From Rhodocyclaceae bacterium (lineage in GTDB: Bacteria; Pseudomonadota; Gammaproteobacteria; Burkholderiales; Rhodocyclaceae), in NCBI GenBank assembly GCA_030681195.1, contig JAUXXJ010000026.1:124001-188000 (forward strand): a stretch of 64,000 nucleotides of DNA, read 5' to 3'. Of the stretch, positions 1 through 8,356 are shown in pieces (positions within the stretch are counted from its first letter, which is position 1; every line of letters starts with the position of its first letter). A program made the position numbers and the translations under genes. The notes beneath the pieces are model-generated. The model worked only from the letters and a program-made list of their open reading frames with translations. It searched no databases and had not been told where the DNA came from.

Positions 1-427
1 GGCGATGGACGATGCCGGCGCGCGGGACGGCGGCCAATTCGGGGGCGTGGTGGAGCAGGGCGTTCATCAGTGTGCCATGCGCGTTGCCGTTGCCGGGGTG
101 GACCACCAGTCCGGCCGGCTTGTCGATGACGAGGAGGTCGGCATCCTCGTAAACGATTGTCAGCGGAATGTCTTCGGCGACGTCGGCAAAAGTTGGCGCT
201 GGCAGGACGGCAATGGTGAGGCGCTCACCGCCCCAGACCTTGTGCTTGGCCTCGGCGCAGGCATCATCGAGGGTGATCAGCCCCTCCTTCAGCCAGTTCT
301 GCAGGCGGCTGCGCGAGTGTTCGGGAAACAGGCGGGCGAGGGCGGCATCCAGTCGCTGGCCGGCACAGTCGGACGGTACGGTGATTTCGCTATAATCGGC
401 CGATCTTATTGAGGGTTCGCTCATCAT
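1..427 (-). CDS. rluD: 23S rRNA pseudouridine synthase RluD (N-terminal part, cut by window edge)
   Basis: This is the 5' part of a gene that runs off the left edge. The encoded protein starts MMSEPSIRSADYSEI, continues with an S4-like RNA-binding stretch (GQRLDAALARLF, then SRSRLQNWLKEG), and enters the catalytic domain with VYEDADLLVIDKPAGLVVHP. It stops in the window at RAGIVHR, just before the expected LDKDTSG loop that carries the catalytic Asp. RluD makes pseudouridines 1911/1915/1917 in helix 69 of 23S rRNA. A good Shine-Dalgarno (AGGGAGG) lies 11 bases before the first ATG, inside the start of bamD. The two ATGs of the divergent genes overlap by two bases. A copy of the dispersed 24-bp element encodes VLPAPTF here. 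Only the start codon choice (427 or 424) is open. Confidence 0.9.
   Translation of the reverse strand, partial: MMSEPSIRSADYSEITVPSDCAGQRLDAALARLFPEHSRSRLQNWLKEGLITLDDACAEAKHKVWGGERLTIAVLPAPTFADVAEDIPLTIVYEDADLLVIDKPAGLVVHPGNGNAHGTLMNALLHHAPELAAVPRAGIVHR
188..211 (+). repeat. Dispersed 24-bp element, copy 1
   Basis: Three mismatches to the consensus (AAAAGTCGGCGCTGG then CGAGACGGC). It lies inside rluD, where the antisense reading gives LPAPTF. Confidence 0.8.
391..396 (+). promoter_or_regulatory. Candidate -10 box for bamD
   Basis: A perfect TATAAT sits 29 bases before the bamD ATG, inside the beginning of the rluD coding region. I see no convincing -35 box. With overlapping start codons, each divergent gene must draw its promoter from inside the other. 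Confidence 0.5.
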
Positions 428-1220
428 GCGTAGTTTAGCCTCCCTGCTTGCCTTCCTTTTGCTCACCCTTTCCGCCGGTTGCGGCCTGTTGCCCGATCAG
501 GTCGATGAAACTGCTGGCTGGTCCGCCAACAAGCTGTATGCCGAAGCCAAGTCGGCGATGGGCGAGGGCGCCTATGACAAGGCGGTCAAGTATTTCGAGA
601 AGCTTGAAGCGCGCTATCCCTATGGCCGTTTTGCGCAACAGTCCCAGCTTGAGGTGGCCTACGCCTACTACAAGCAGCAGGAGAAGGCTTCGGCCATTGC
701 CGCTTGCGACCGTTTTATCCGCCTCCATCCCAATCATCCGAACGTCGACTACGCCTACTACCTGAAGGGGCTGGTGGACTTCAATGAAGACCTCGGCATG
801 ATGGGCCACCTCAGCATGCAGGATCTGACCGAGCGCGATCCGAAGGCGGCGGCCGAGTCCTTCGAAGCCTTCAAGGCGCTGGTCAATAAATTCCCGGAGA
901 GCAAGTACGCCAAGGATGCCACCTTGCGCATGGCCTATCTGGTGAATGCGCTGGCTTCGCATGAGGTGCATGTGGCCCACTATTACATGCGCCGCGGGGC
1001 CTATGTGGCTGCTGCGAATCGTGCCCAGACGACACTCAAGACCTACCCGGATGCGCCCGCTAATGAAGAAGCGCTGTTCATCATGGTCAAGGCCTACGAT
1101 GCGCTGGCCATGAACGACCTGCGCGACGATGCCGAGCGCGTGATGAAGAAGAATTTCCCCAACAGCGAGTACTACAAGCGAGGCCTGAACCGCGACGTGC
1201 CGTGGTGGAAGCTCTGGTAG
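426..1220 (+). CDS. bamD: Outer membrane protein assembly factor BamD (ComL)
   Basis: 264-residue lipoprotein of the BAM complex, which inserts beta-barrel proteins into the outer membrane. The signal peptide ends in a lipobox LSAGC with the lipidated Cys at residue 19. The rest is helical TPR-like sequence (KAVKYFEKLEARYPYGRFA, YYKQQEKASAI, RFIRLHPNHPNVDYAYYLKG), the usual BamD arrangement, and the length is normal. The start has a GAGGG ribosome site at 411-415. It is head-to-head with rluD, as in many proteobacteria, and ends two bases before the convergent rlmB stop. The partner bamA lies at the other end of this window. Confidence 0.95.
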   Translation: MRSLASLLAFLLLTLSAGCGLLPDQVDETAGWSANKLYAEAKSAMGEGAYDKAVKYFEKLEARYPYGRFAQQSQLEVAYAYYKQQEKASAIAACDRFIRLHPNHPNVDYAYYLKGLVDFNEDLGMMGHLSMQDLTERDPKAAAESFEAFKALVNKFPESKYAKDATLRMAYLVNALASHEVHVAHYYMRRGAYVAAANRAQTTLKTYPDAPANEEALFIMVKAYDALAMNDLRDDAERVMKKNFPNSEYYKRGLNRDVPWWKLW

Positions 1221-1221
1221 G

Positions 1222-1959
1222 CTAACTTCTCTGGCGGCGTGCCTCAAACAGGCAAATGCCGCTGGCCACTGACACGTTGAGGCTTTCCACCGAGCCGAAC
1301 ATCGGAATCTTCGCCAGTTCGTCGCAGGTGTCGCGTGTCAGGCGCCGCAATCCTTCCCCCTCTGCCCCGAGTACCCAGGCGAGCGCGCCTTTCTGCTCGA
1401 TGGCGTAGAGATCCCTGGTCGCTTCGCCGGCGGCACCGATGGTCCAGATGCCGCGTTCCTTGATCTCGCGCAGACTGCGGGCGAGATTGGTGACAACGAT
1501 GTAGGGCACCGTATCAGCCGCGCCACTCGCCACCTTGATCGCCGTGGCATTGAGGCCGCAGGCGCGATCCTTGGGCGCGATGACGGCATGGGCGCCGGCC
1601 GCATCGGCGACGCGCAGGCATGCGCCAAGATTGTGCGGATCGGTCACACCATCCAGCACCAGCAGCAGGGCCGGTTCGCTCAGACCATCCAGCACATCGT
1701 CAACAGTCACGAATTTCTGTTGTGCAGACACCTTGGCGACTACGCCCTGATGCCGCTCGCCCTTCGCCATGCCATCCAGCCTTGCAGTATCGACGCTGAC
1801 GAGTCGCACGCTGCGGGATTCGGCTAACTGCACCAGATCGCGGCTGCGTCCATCCTGGCGAGCGGCGGCAAGATAAATCTCACGCACGCCCTCCGGGTCG
1901 TGGCGCAGCTTGGCTGTTATGGCGTGAAAGCCGTAGATCAGACGTGACTCATCGGCCAT
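1222..1959 (-). CDS. rlmB: 23S rRNA (guanosine-2'-O)-methyltransferase RlmB
   Basis: 245-residue SpoU-family (SPOUT) methyltransferase, which methylates G2251 in the 23S rRNA P loop. The N-terminal L30e-like substrate-binding domain ([10 protein letters not shown]) is followed by the three SPOUT motifs: [14 protein letters not shown] (about 103-116), [12 protein letters not shown] (196-207) and [15 protein letters not shown] (218-232). Together these form the trefoil knot that binds S-adenosylmethionine. Its start overlaps the end of the upstream mutarotase gene by 11 bases, so the two are probably cotranscribed from the rnr side. Confidence 0.93.
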   Translation of the reverse strand: MADESRLIYGFHAITAKLRHDPEGVREIYLAAARQDGRSRDLVQLAESRSVRLVSVDTARLDGMAKGERHQGVVAKVSAQQKFVTVDDVLDGLSEPALLLVLDGVTDPHNLGACLRVADAAGAHAVIAPKDRACGLNATAIKVASGAADTVPYIVVTNLARSLREIKERGIWTIGAAGEATRDLYAIEQKGALAWVLGAEGEGLRRLTRDTCDELAKIPMFGSVESLNVSVASGICLFEARRQRS

Positions 1960-2860
1960 GTTTGATCACGCGATACTGCGCGGTCATGCGATGGGTCTGG
2001 CCGGGCATCAGGGTGATGACATCGTCGACGGCATTGGCGGTTTCGACGCAAACCATCTTGTTCTCGCCCTGTTTTCCAAAGTCGCCCATCTTGGCGGCCT
2101 TTTCAGCGCCGGGATTCCACACCACGGTGGAGCGGCTGCCGGTGCTGGTGATGAGGATCGTGCGTTTCATGACCGGATCGACGATGCCGCAGCAGCCCGC
2201 CGTATCGAGATAGACACGATCGGCTTCGCCGGAGAACGTCACGTCGCCCTTTTGTTTCTTGCGCTTGCCGCCGTCCACCTTGTCGATGTAGGCGCAGCCG
2301 GCCAATCCGGCGATACTGGTCTGGCGAATGTCACCGACCTCGAAGTAGGTATGCAGTGCCTGACCGAGTGGGAAGGGTGTGGTACCGGTATTGCGGGTGG
2401 TCAGCCCGACGACCAGTTCCTGGCCGACGGTGATAACGTTCCGCACCACCGAGGCGTGCGGCCATTGGTGGTTTGCGGCATCGTTCATCACTGGCTTGAA
2501 TTCGAGCCGGACGCGGCCGTCGGGTAGCTTGCTCGCATCGAACAGCGACCATGGAATCGTGCGCGCGAAGCCGTGGCCAGGATAGCCCGGCTCGGTGGCA
2601 TGCGGGCCAAACCACGGCCAGCACAGCGGCACGCCGCCGCGAATCGACTTGCCGGTGGCGAACTTCGCGGCCTTCGAGAGCCAGATAACAGGTTTGTGCC
2701 CAACAGGTTGCCAAGTCATCACATGGGCGCCTTGCAGGGCGATGGTGGCCGTCGAAAAGGCCGTCTTGACCTCGATGGCGACGAAATCGGGGGACTTCTC
2801 GCTGAAGCTCAAAAAGTCGGCGCTGCCGAAGCGGCTCTTCAGATCGTCTAGTTGCGACAT
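1949..2860 (-). CDS. D-hexose-6-phosphate mutarotase (aldose 1-epimerase family, YeaD-like)
   Basis: 303 residues from the chosen start [11 protein letters not shown], which is preceded by GAGGAG ten bases upstream. The longer frame would run into the upstream gene. The family interconverts alpha and beta anomers of glucose-6-phosphate. Recognisable features are [43 protein letters not shown] and [10 protein letters not shown], which supply the catalytic His residues and Glu of this fold. It sits between a HEAT-repeat gene and rlmB in a tight minus-strand operon. The 24-bp element encodes GSADF near the N-terminus. Confidence 0.88.
   Translation of the reverse strand: MSQLDDLKSRFGSADFLSFSEKSPDFVAIEVKTAFSTATIALQGAHVMTWQPVGHKPVIWLSKAAKFATGKSIRGGVPLCWPWFGPHATEPGYPGHGFARTIPWSLFDASKLPDGRVRLEFKPVMNDAANHQWPHASVVRNVITVGQELVVGLTTRNTGTTPFPLGQALHTYFEVGDIRQTSIAGLAGCAYIDKVDGGKRKKQKGDVTFSGEADRVYLDTAGCCGIVDPVMKRTILITSTGSRSTVVWNPGAEKAAKMGDFGKQGENKMVCVETANAVDDVITLMPGQTHRMTAQYRVIKHGR
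2812..2835 (+). repeat. Dispersed 24-bp element, copy 2
   Basis: Three mismatches; the 14-base core AAAAGTCGGCGCTG is exact. It is near the 5' end of the mutarotase gene and is read there as GSADF. Confidence 0.75.
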
Positions 2861-2867
2861 GGCGTTG

Positions 2868-3314
2868 TTACTCCTCATTGGTTTGTAATTCTTCAAGGCT
2901 TTCGGCGACGATTTCCCTGACTTCCGCGTCGGGATCGTCTTGCCGTGCCTCCAGGTATTTTATGGCCTCGGGCGCGCCGCTCATGCCGAGAAAGTGGCAG
3001 GCATCGGCGCGCACGCGGTGGTCGCCATGCGCGGATAGCAGGCCTAGTGCCGGTAACAGCGCTTTCAGTGCAGCGGTGCCGGCGTAACGTTCGAACACGG
3101 CGCTGGCGCCGAAGCGCACGTTCATGTTGATTTCCGGATTGGCGACGATCGGCAGCAGGTCGGCCAGCGCCTTCGGGGTTTTTTCGACCGCCGCGATAAC
3201 GGATTTCAGTTGTCCTTCGAGCAGCCAGATCTGGAACTGCTCGGCACGGTCGCGCAGGCTTGCACGCAGCAACGCCCGTGTGCCATCGCTGGCGAACGGG
3301 TAAGCGTGGTTCAT
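2868..3314 (-). CDS. HEAT-repeat domain protein
   Basis: 148-residue helical protein with PBS-lyase/HEAT-like repeats, for example VRFGASAVFERYAGTAALKAL, then DHRVRADACHFLGMSG and AEVREIVAESLEEL. Such repeats normally act as protein-binding scaffolds. No catalytic motif or signal peptide is seen. The start overlaps the rnr stop (ATGA-type junction), so translation is probably coupled to rnr, and the next gene begins eight bases after its stop. The specific function is unknown. Confidence 0.8.
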   Translation of the reverse strand: MNHAYPFASDGTRALLRASLRDRAEQFQIWLLEGQLKSVIAAVEKTPKALADLLPIVANPEINMNVRFGASAVFERYAGTAALKALLPALGLLSAHGDHRVRADACHFLGMSGAPEAIKYLEARQDDPDAEVREIVAESLEELQTNEE

Positions 3315-5521
3315 TTTTCCTCCGCGAGCCGGAAGTCGATCTTGTTCTGGTCGAGGCTGACACGCACGAGTTGCACGCGTACGCGGTCGGAGAGGCGATA
3401 GCGCGCACCGGTACGCTCGCCCACCATGGCGTGGGCTTTCTCGTCGAAGTGGAAGTAGTCGCGGCCGAGGTCTGAGACATGCACCAGGCCTTCGACGAAG
3501 ACCGTGTCAAGCGCGACGAAGATGCCGAAGGGCACGACGGACGAGATGCTGCCAGTGAAGATTTCGCCGACGCGATCCTGCATGTACCAGCACTTGAGCC
3601 AGGCTTCGACATCGCGCGTGGCGTCGTCGGCGCGCCGCTCGGTGGCGGAGCAGGCAAGGCCGACGACTTCCCAGTTGAGACTGTCGTAACGCCGTCCCGC
3701 CAGCGCCGACTTTATGGCGCGATGGATCAGCAGGTCCGGATAGCGGCGGATCGGCGAGGTGAAGTGGGTATAGCTCTCATACGCCAGGCCGAAGTGGCCG
3801 ACATTGTCCGGGCTGTAGATGGCCTGCTTGAGCGAGCGCAGCATCACGGTTTGCAGCAGTTGCTTGTCGGGACGGTCCTTGATCTGGTCGATCAGCTTGG
3901 CATAGTCCTTGGCCTGAGGGTCGTCGCCGCCGGTGAGCTGTAGTCCAAAGGTGCCGAGGAAGTTCCTGAGCTTGTCCAGTCGCTCCGGAGTTGGCCCTTC
4001 GTGGATGCGATACAACGCCGGATGCTCGCGCTCCTTGAGGAAGTCCGAGGCGCAAACGTTGGCCGCCAGCATGCATTCCTCGATGATGCGGTGGGCATCG
4101 TTGCGCTCGTAAGGCTCAATGCGTTCGATCTTGCCGTGATCGTCGAAGATCATGCGCGTCTCGACCGTTTCAAAATCAATCGCGCCACGCTTTTCGCGCG
4201 CCTTGGCCAATACGCGATAGAGGGCATCGAGGTTCTGCATGTAAGGCAGCAGCGGGCCGATCTTTTCCAACGCGGCCACATCCTGATCGTAGAGCGCTGC
4301 GGCGACCTCGGTATAGGTGAGGCGGGCATGCGACCAGATCACCGCCGCATAGAAGCGATACTGCTTGATTGCGCCGGTGGCGGAGATCGCCATGTCGCAG
4401 ACCATCGTCAGGCGCTCGACCTGCGGATTGAGCGAACACAGGCCGTTGGAGAGTTTCTCCGGCAGCATCGGAATGACGCGGCGCGGGAAATACACCGAGT
4501 TGCCGCGCTCCAGCGCCGTGGCATCGAGGGCGCTGTTTTCGGTGACATAGTGCGACACATCGGCAATCGCGACGATCAGCCGGAAGCCCTTGCCCTGGCG
4601 TTCGCAGAATACGGCGTCGTCGAAGTCCTTGGCGGTCTCGCCGTCGATGGTGACCAGCGGCAGTTCGGTGATGTCCTCGCGGCCCTTCCAATCGCTCTTG
4701 CGCACGGCCTCCGGCAGCTTTTTCGTTTCGGCCAGCGCTTCTTTTGAAAACTCGTAAGGGAGTTCATGCTTGCGCAGCGCGATCTCGATCTCCATGCCTG
4801 GGTCGGCATAGTTGCCGAGAATCTCGATGACGCGACCGATCGGCTGGGACTGTTTGCTCGGTTGCTCCAGCAGTTCAATCATCACCACCTGGCCGGCCTT
4901 GGGGCGCAAGGCTTTCTTGTCGCCCTTTTCCGGCGGTGCGATCAGGATGTCCTGGCTGATGCGGCGGTTTTCCGCGACGACAAAGGTGACGCCATGCTCC
5001 TGCACCAGCCGCCCGACCACGCGGGTGTTGGCGCGTTCGGTGACTTCGACGATCTTGCCTTCCGGGCGCCCCTTGCGGTCCATGCCGACAATGCGCGCGA
5101 TGACCTGGTCGCCATGGAGCACCTTGTTCATTTCCTTTTCGGCCAGGAACAGGTCGGGGCCTTTGTCTTCCCGCACCAGAAAGCCGAAGCCATCGGGATG
5201 GCCCTGCACCTTGCCCTTGAGCAGGTCGGCCTTGTCCGGGATCAGCCAGTCGTCACGACGGTTCTGCAGCAACTGCGCATCGCGGGCCATGGCGCCGAGA
5301 CGGCGCAAAAACGTTTCACGTTCGAAGTCGGCGACATCGAGCAGTTGGCATAGTCGGTCAAATGCGACGGGCACCCCCTGCTCGGCCAGCGTCTGCAGAA
5401 TGTACTCGCGACTGGGCAACGGATGATCGTATTGGGCCGTCTCACGCGCGAACTCGGGGTCGGCGCGGCGGATTTTGGAAAGTTTGTGGTTTTCCGGATT
5501 GGGTTTGTGTTTGTTTGACAT
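3311..5521 (-). CDS. rnr: Ribonuclease R
   Basis: 736-residue RNase II-family processive 3'-5' exoribonuclease, active on structured RNA. Domain order is typical: an N-terminal winged helix (SREYILQTLAEQGVPVAF), cold-shock domains (about 100-260), and the RNB catalytic domain with metal-binding acidic residues in TIDGETAKDFDDAVF (291-305). HFTSPIRRYPDLLIHR precedes a C-terminal S1 domain (VGEIFTGSISSVVPFGIFVALD). The lysine-rich tail of some homologues is short or missing here. The ATG overlaps the -35 region of the divergent tRNA-Leu promoter. The 24-bp element is read as KSALAGRR. Confidence 0.96.
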   Translation of the reverse strand: MSNKHKPNPENHKLSKIRRADPEFARETAQYDHPLPSREYILQTLAEQGVPVAFDRLCQLLDVADFERETFLRRLGAMARDAQLLQNRRDDWLIPDKADLLKGKVQGHPDGFGFLVREDKGPDLFLAEKEMNKVLHGDQVIARIVGMDRKGRPEGKIVEVTERANTRVVGRLVQEHGVTFVVAENRRISQDILIAPPEKGDKKALRPKAGQVVMIELLEQPSKQSQPIGRVIEILGNYADPGMEIEIALRKHELPYEFSKEALAETKKLPEAVRKSDWKGREDITELPLVTIDGETAKDFDDAVFCERQGKGFRLIVAIADVSHYVTENSALDATALERGNSVYFPRRVIPMLPEKLSNGLCSLNPQVERLTMVCDMAISATGAIKQYRFYAAVIWSHARLTYTEVAAALYDQDVAALEKIGPLLPYMQNLDALYRVLAKAREKRGAIDFETVETRMIFDDHGKIERIEPYERNDAHRIIEECMLAANVCASDFLKEREHPALYRIHEGPTPERLDKLRNFLGTFGLQLTGGDDPQAKDYAKLIDQIKDRPDKQLLQTVMLRSLKQAIYSPDNVGHFGLAYESYTHFTSPIRRYPDLLIHRAIKSALAGRRYDSLNWEVVGLACSATERRADDATRDVEAWLKCWYMQDRVGEIFTGSISSVVPFGIFVALDTVFVEGLVHVSDLGRDYFHFDEKAHAMVGERTGARYRLSDRVRVQLVRVSLDQNKIDFRLAEEK
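3691..3714 (-). repeat. Dispersed 24-bp element, copy 3
   Basis: Two mismatches. It lies within the RNB/S1 part of rnr and is read IKSALAGRR, with no apparent insertion relative to the family pattern IHRAIK. Confidence 0.85.
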
Positions 5522-5542
5522 CGATAGTTTTTTCTATAAAAT
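5515..5542 (+). promoter_or_regulatory. Promoter of tRNA-Leu(CAG)
   Basis: TTGACA at 5515-5520 and TAAAAT at 5537-5542 with a 16-base spacer, ending 22 bases before the tRNA. The -35 box overlaps the rnr start codon. Confidence 0.7.
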
Positions 5543-5564
5543 CCGCGCCTCTCGTGTGACTAAT

Positions 5565-5649
<85 letters not shown>

Positions 5650-5675
5650 CAGATTGCATGCGAGGATACAACAGG

Positions 5676-5706
5676 AAGCCGCTGAGATTCAGCGGCTTTT
5701 TTGTTT
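5676..5706 (+). terminator. Rho-independent terminator after tRNA-Leu
   Basis: Stem AAGCCGCTGA / TCAGCGGCTT with the loop GAT, followed by a T-rich run (TTTTTTGTTTT). Confidence 0.88.
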
Positions 5707-5745
5707 TCTGGCGCACAGCAAGCGCCTCGGGGACGTGAATCAGGG

Positions 5746-7374
5746 TCACTCCTTGTTGAATCGATGGAAGCGGTGACATGTTTTGCAGCTGCTCGCGATT
5801 TGCCTGGGTGAACCAGCCGTGCCGGCATGGCACTCGCGGCACTTCTCGATGTTCGGAAATGAAACGTCTTCGCTTATCTTCGAGTCGGCTTTGTCGTGGC
5901 ATACCGTGCAGTCGCTGGTGGCGTGTTTGGCGTGATTGAAAACCGCTTTGGGTTGCCAGTCGTGCTTGCGTCGAACCGGCGTCACATTCCACGGATCTTC
6001 TACCCGCACGGTTTGCGATATTTCGTGGCACAGAGCACATTCAAGATTTTCGCCGGTTTCTCGAAAGAGGGTGGCAGCCGCATGTTGGCGTGCCAGCAAG
6101 TCGGCACACCCCCATGCGCGCTGCACGATGTTACCCGTCGCGGAGACCGTGCTGCCGCAGCGCATGAGGATTTCTTGCGGCGTATCGGCCAGGTATTTGG
6201 CGTAAAAGTTGCGCAGGAAATTCATTACCTCGCGCTCCGATCCGTGGGGCACTAGGCCATACACCGGTTCGGTATGGCGAATTTTGTGGCAGCGCGATTG
6301 CTGACAGGTCATTTCCATCTCCATCGGCGCAAAGTGAATGCCTGAATCTTCAAGTTGGTGGCAGTCACGACAAACCATGACGGTGTCCCCATTCGGGGTC
6401 GAAATGCCTTTTTTGTCGAGGTGAAGCTGATGTGAAAACTTGATGCCCGATTTTTCGGGTGGCATTTCCTTGGCATCTTGTTCGACACGGACGTTATCCC
6501 GGCCTGAAGGTATCAACAAGTGAAAGGACGGATGCCCGGCGGCAAAATCTTTGACTTCGGCAACCCCTTTATCCGTCTGCTTGTGGCAATTCAAGCAGTC
6601 GGTCGAGCCCTCCTTTGTTGCATCCGCTTTCCCTTGGTGGGCAGGATGGCAATCTGCACAGCGTGCGCCAGTCAGGGCGCCATGAAATGGGTGGTCGGCA
6701 GCCAGGTGTGTCGCGACATTTTTGTGGCAGTCGGTACAGATGGAATCCGCAACGGCTTGAAAAGCATTCTGGTGACAGGAGGAGCACTTGGCACCAAACA
6801 TTTCATGTCCGGCGGATAGTGGCCCTGGACTCAGAAGCTCACTTACTGCGAAGGGCAGTTTGGCCTGCCAGTTTTCGAATGCCGGAAATACGCGCGACAG
6901 CAAGGGAAGGGTAAATAAAGCCATCAGGATGAATGTTGCTAGCCCGAAGCCCAGCCTGCGCTTGTTGATGTTCAGGACTGAAAGGGTGAGCCCTGTATTT
7001 TGGATTCCCACCGAATGCTCGTCATGGGTTTCATGCGTGTCGACAGACAAGACTAGGTCGGTGTCCGCGTCACTGGCTTCGATTGTCAGCAGATAGGGGC
7101 CGATCCCAATTTGCATTCCAGGAACCAGCTCTGTGGAATGCTCCATGAAACCATTGATGCTGATCAACGCATCATGCGTAGCTTCTATGTGTAACTTTCC
7201 GTCTGCGGTACGTTTTATCCGGGCGTGCGACAAGCTGACCCGATGATCGGGCAGGTGTATCTGGCATGACGAACCGCGCCCAAGCTCGATGGGCTCTCCC
7301 TCAATGCGTATTTCATTTCGGGTTTGCGACCCCGATTGGCTGCGCGTGACGTGAATCAACAGACAGGAAATCAT
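5746..7374 (-). CDS. FHA domain - transmembrane - decaheme cytochrome c fusion protein
   Basis: About 542 residues from the ATG at 7374 (a TTG four codons upstream is possible). An N-terminal FHA domain (ELGRGSSCQIHLPDHRVSLSHARI) would lie in the cytoplasm. A single membrane helix follows (about 142-162, FGLATFILMALFTLPLL). The rest would be periplasmic and carries ten heme c sites: CSSCH, CTDCH, CADCH, CLNCH, CRDCH, CQQSRCH (a CX4CH site), CALCH, CTVCH, CRECH and CKTCH, plus many extra His for bis-His ligation. FHA domains bind phosphothreonine peptides, so the cytoplasmic head may receive a phosphorylation signal while the hemes carry electrons. It is the last gene of the four-gene operon and its start lies within a few bases of the preceding stop. 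Architecture is read directly; the function is inferred. Confidence 0.85.
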   Translation of the reverse strand: MISCLLIHVTRSQSGSQTRNEIRIEGEPIELGRGSSCQIHLPDHRVSLSHARIKRTADGKLHIEATHDALISINGFMEHSTELVPGMQIGIGPYLLTIEASDADTDLVLSVDTHETHDEHSVGIQNTGLTLSVLNINKRRLGFGLATFILMALFTLPLLSRVFPAFENWQAKLPFAVSELLSPGPLSAGHEMFGAKCSSCHQNAFQAVADSICTDCHKNVATHLAADHPFHGALTGARCADCHPAHQGKADATKEGSTDCLNCHKQTDKGVAEVKDFAAGHPSFHLLIPSGRDNVRVEQDAKEMPPEKSGIKFSHQLHLDKKGISTPNGDTVMVCRDCHQLEDSGIHFAPMEMEMTCQQSRCHKIRHTEPVYGLVPHGSEREVMNFLRNFYAKYLADTPQEILMRCGSTVSATGNIVQRAWGCADLLARQHAAATLFRETGENLECALCHEISQTVRVEDPWNVTPVRRKHDWQPKAVFNHAKHATSDCTVCHDKADSKISEDVSFPNIEKCRECHAGTAGSPRQIASSCKTCHRFHRFNKE

Positions 7375-7379
7375 CGGGA

Positions 7380-8321
7380 TTACCAATAGATGAGTATCGT
7401 CAGAATGTGCGCCAGGAGTGCCGCCAGCAAGGCAATCGAGAGGGGGGCATGCAGATACAGCCAGAAGCGCATCCGCGCATTCAGGCTGATTTCTTTGCGA
7501 ACCATGTCCACCAGGCGCTGTTTTTGTAACAAGACCGTATACAGGTCACGTATCAGCCTTGGCTGATCTCCATCGACAAGCTCTTTGCCAAGTTCGCGCA
7601 AACGTTCAACGGCAAGCTTTGTAGGACAGTCATGTTGTCGCCCACTGATTTGCTGGATGAATTTGCCGCCCAGTCGGGTGTCCCGACATGCTCTGGATAC
7701 CAATGTCTTGACTTCGCTCGGCAGGTCAGTTGCCCGGTGTGTGGCCAACTCGTCGGCTTCTGAAATTTTCAGCAAGAGATCATCAAGCGATTCCTCGCCG
7801 ATGTTCTCGGTAATCAGGCGTGGATAGCGTAAATAGGCATATGTTCCATACAAGCCGCTGAGACAGACCAGCAGCACAAGGACGTATGCCAGCGTATGTA
7901 TGTTCCAGCCGACGCGAAAACCGGCATGCAGCGAAGTGAGCACGACCAGTGCGATCCCGAGATAAACATGCATGGAAAGCCAGCCCTGCAGGGTCGTACC
8001 ATGCCGCCAGCTTTCCTCGGCATTTATTACTCTTCGATTACTCTGACACCGTGTCGCGTCAGTGTCCGCGAATTTGCGTCTATCTGCTTCGCGTCTTTCC
8101 GGTACCTTAGGCGGGCGACGCTTGCGAATGCCGTACCAGGTGAGCACGAGCACAATCAAGGCAGAGGCGATTCCCAGTGCATAGCCGAATATCGTGCCAC
8201 CGTAGGCAGCGCCACCAGCGGGTCTTGCTAGCAAGTAGGCGATGAGGGCGGCAGTGATGACCAAGCCGGTTATCTTCAGATAACGGTAATTGCGGTAAGC
8301 GAGAAAGCTTGGCTGTTCCAT
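7380..8321 (-). CDS. Integral membrane protein, probable b-type cytochrome
   Basis: 313 residues. Five likely membrane helices are visible: about 15-33 and 42-62, then 114-134 (LSMHVYLGIALVVLTSLHAGF), 139-165 (IHTLAYVLVLLVCLSGLYG) and 285-313 (LYLHAPLSIALLAALLAHIL). His residues in the last three (SMHVYLG, SLHAGF, IHTLAY, YLHAPL, LAHIL) suit heme b ligation across the membrane. Polar stretches at about 64-112 and 166-282 are probably cytoplasmic. Its place between a soluble FAD/Fe-S protein and a multiheme cytochrome c suggests that it passes electrons through the membrane. I do not recognise a named family, and heme binding is inferred from the His pattern only. Confidence 0.75.
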   Translation of the reverse strand: MEQPSFLAYRNYRYLKITGLVITAALIAYLLARPAGGAAYGGTIFGYALGIASALIVLVLTWYGIRKRRPPKVPERREADRRKFADTDATRCQSNRRVINAEESWRHGTTLQGWLSMHVYLGIALVVLTSLHAGFRVGWNIHTLAYVLVLLVCLSGLYGTYAYLRYPRLITENIGEESLDDLLLKISEADELATHRATDLPSEVKTLVSRACRDTRLGGKFIQQISGRQHDCPTKLAVERLRELGKELVDGDQPRLIRDLYTVLLQKQRLVDMVRKEISLNARMRFWLYLHAPLSIALLAALLAHILTILIYW

Positions 8322-8356
8322 GAGATTGATGGCGTTGCGATCTTTCAGTTGATTTT

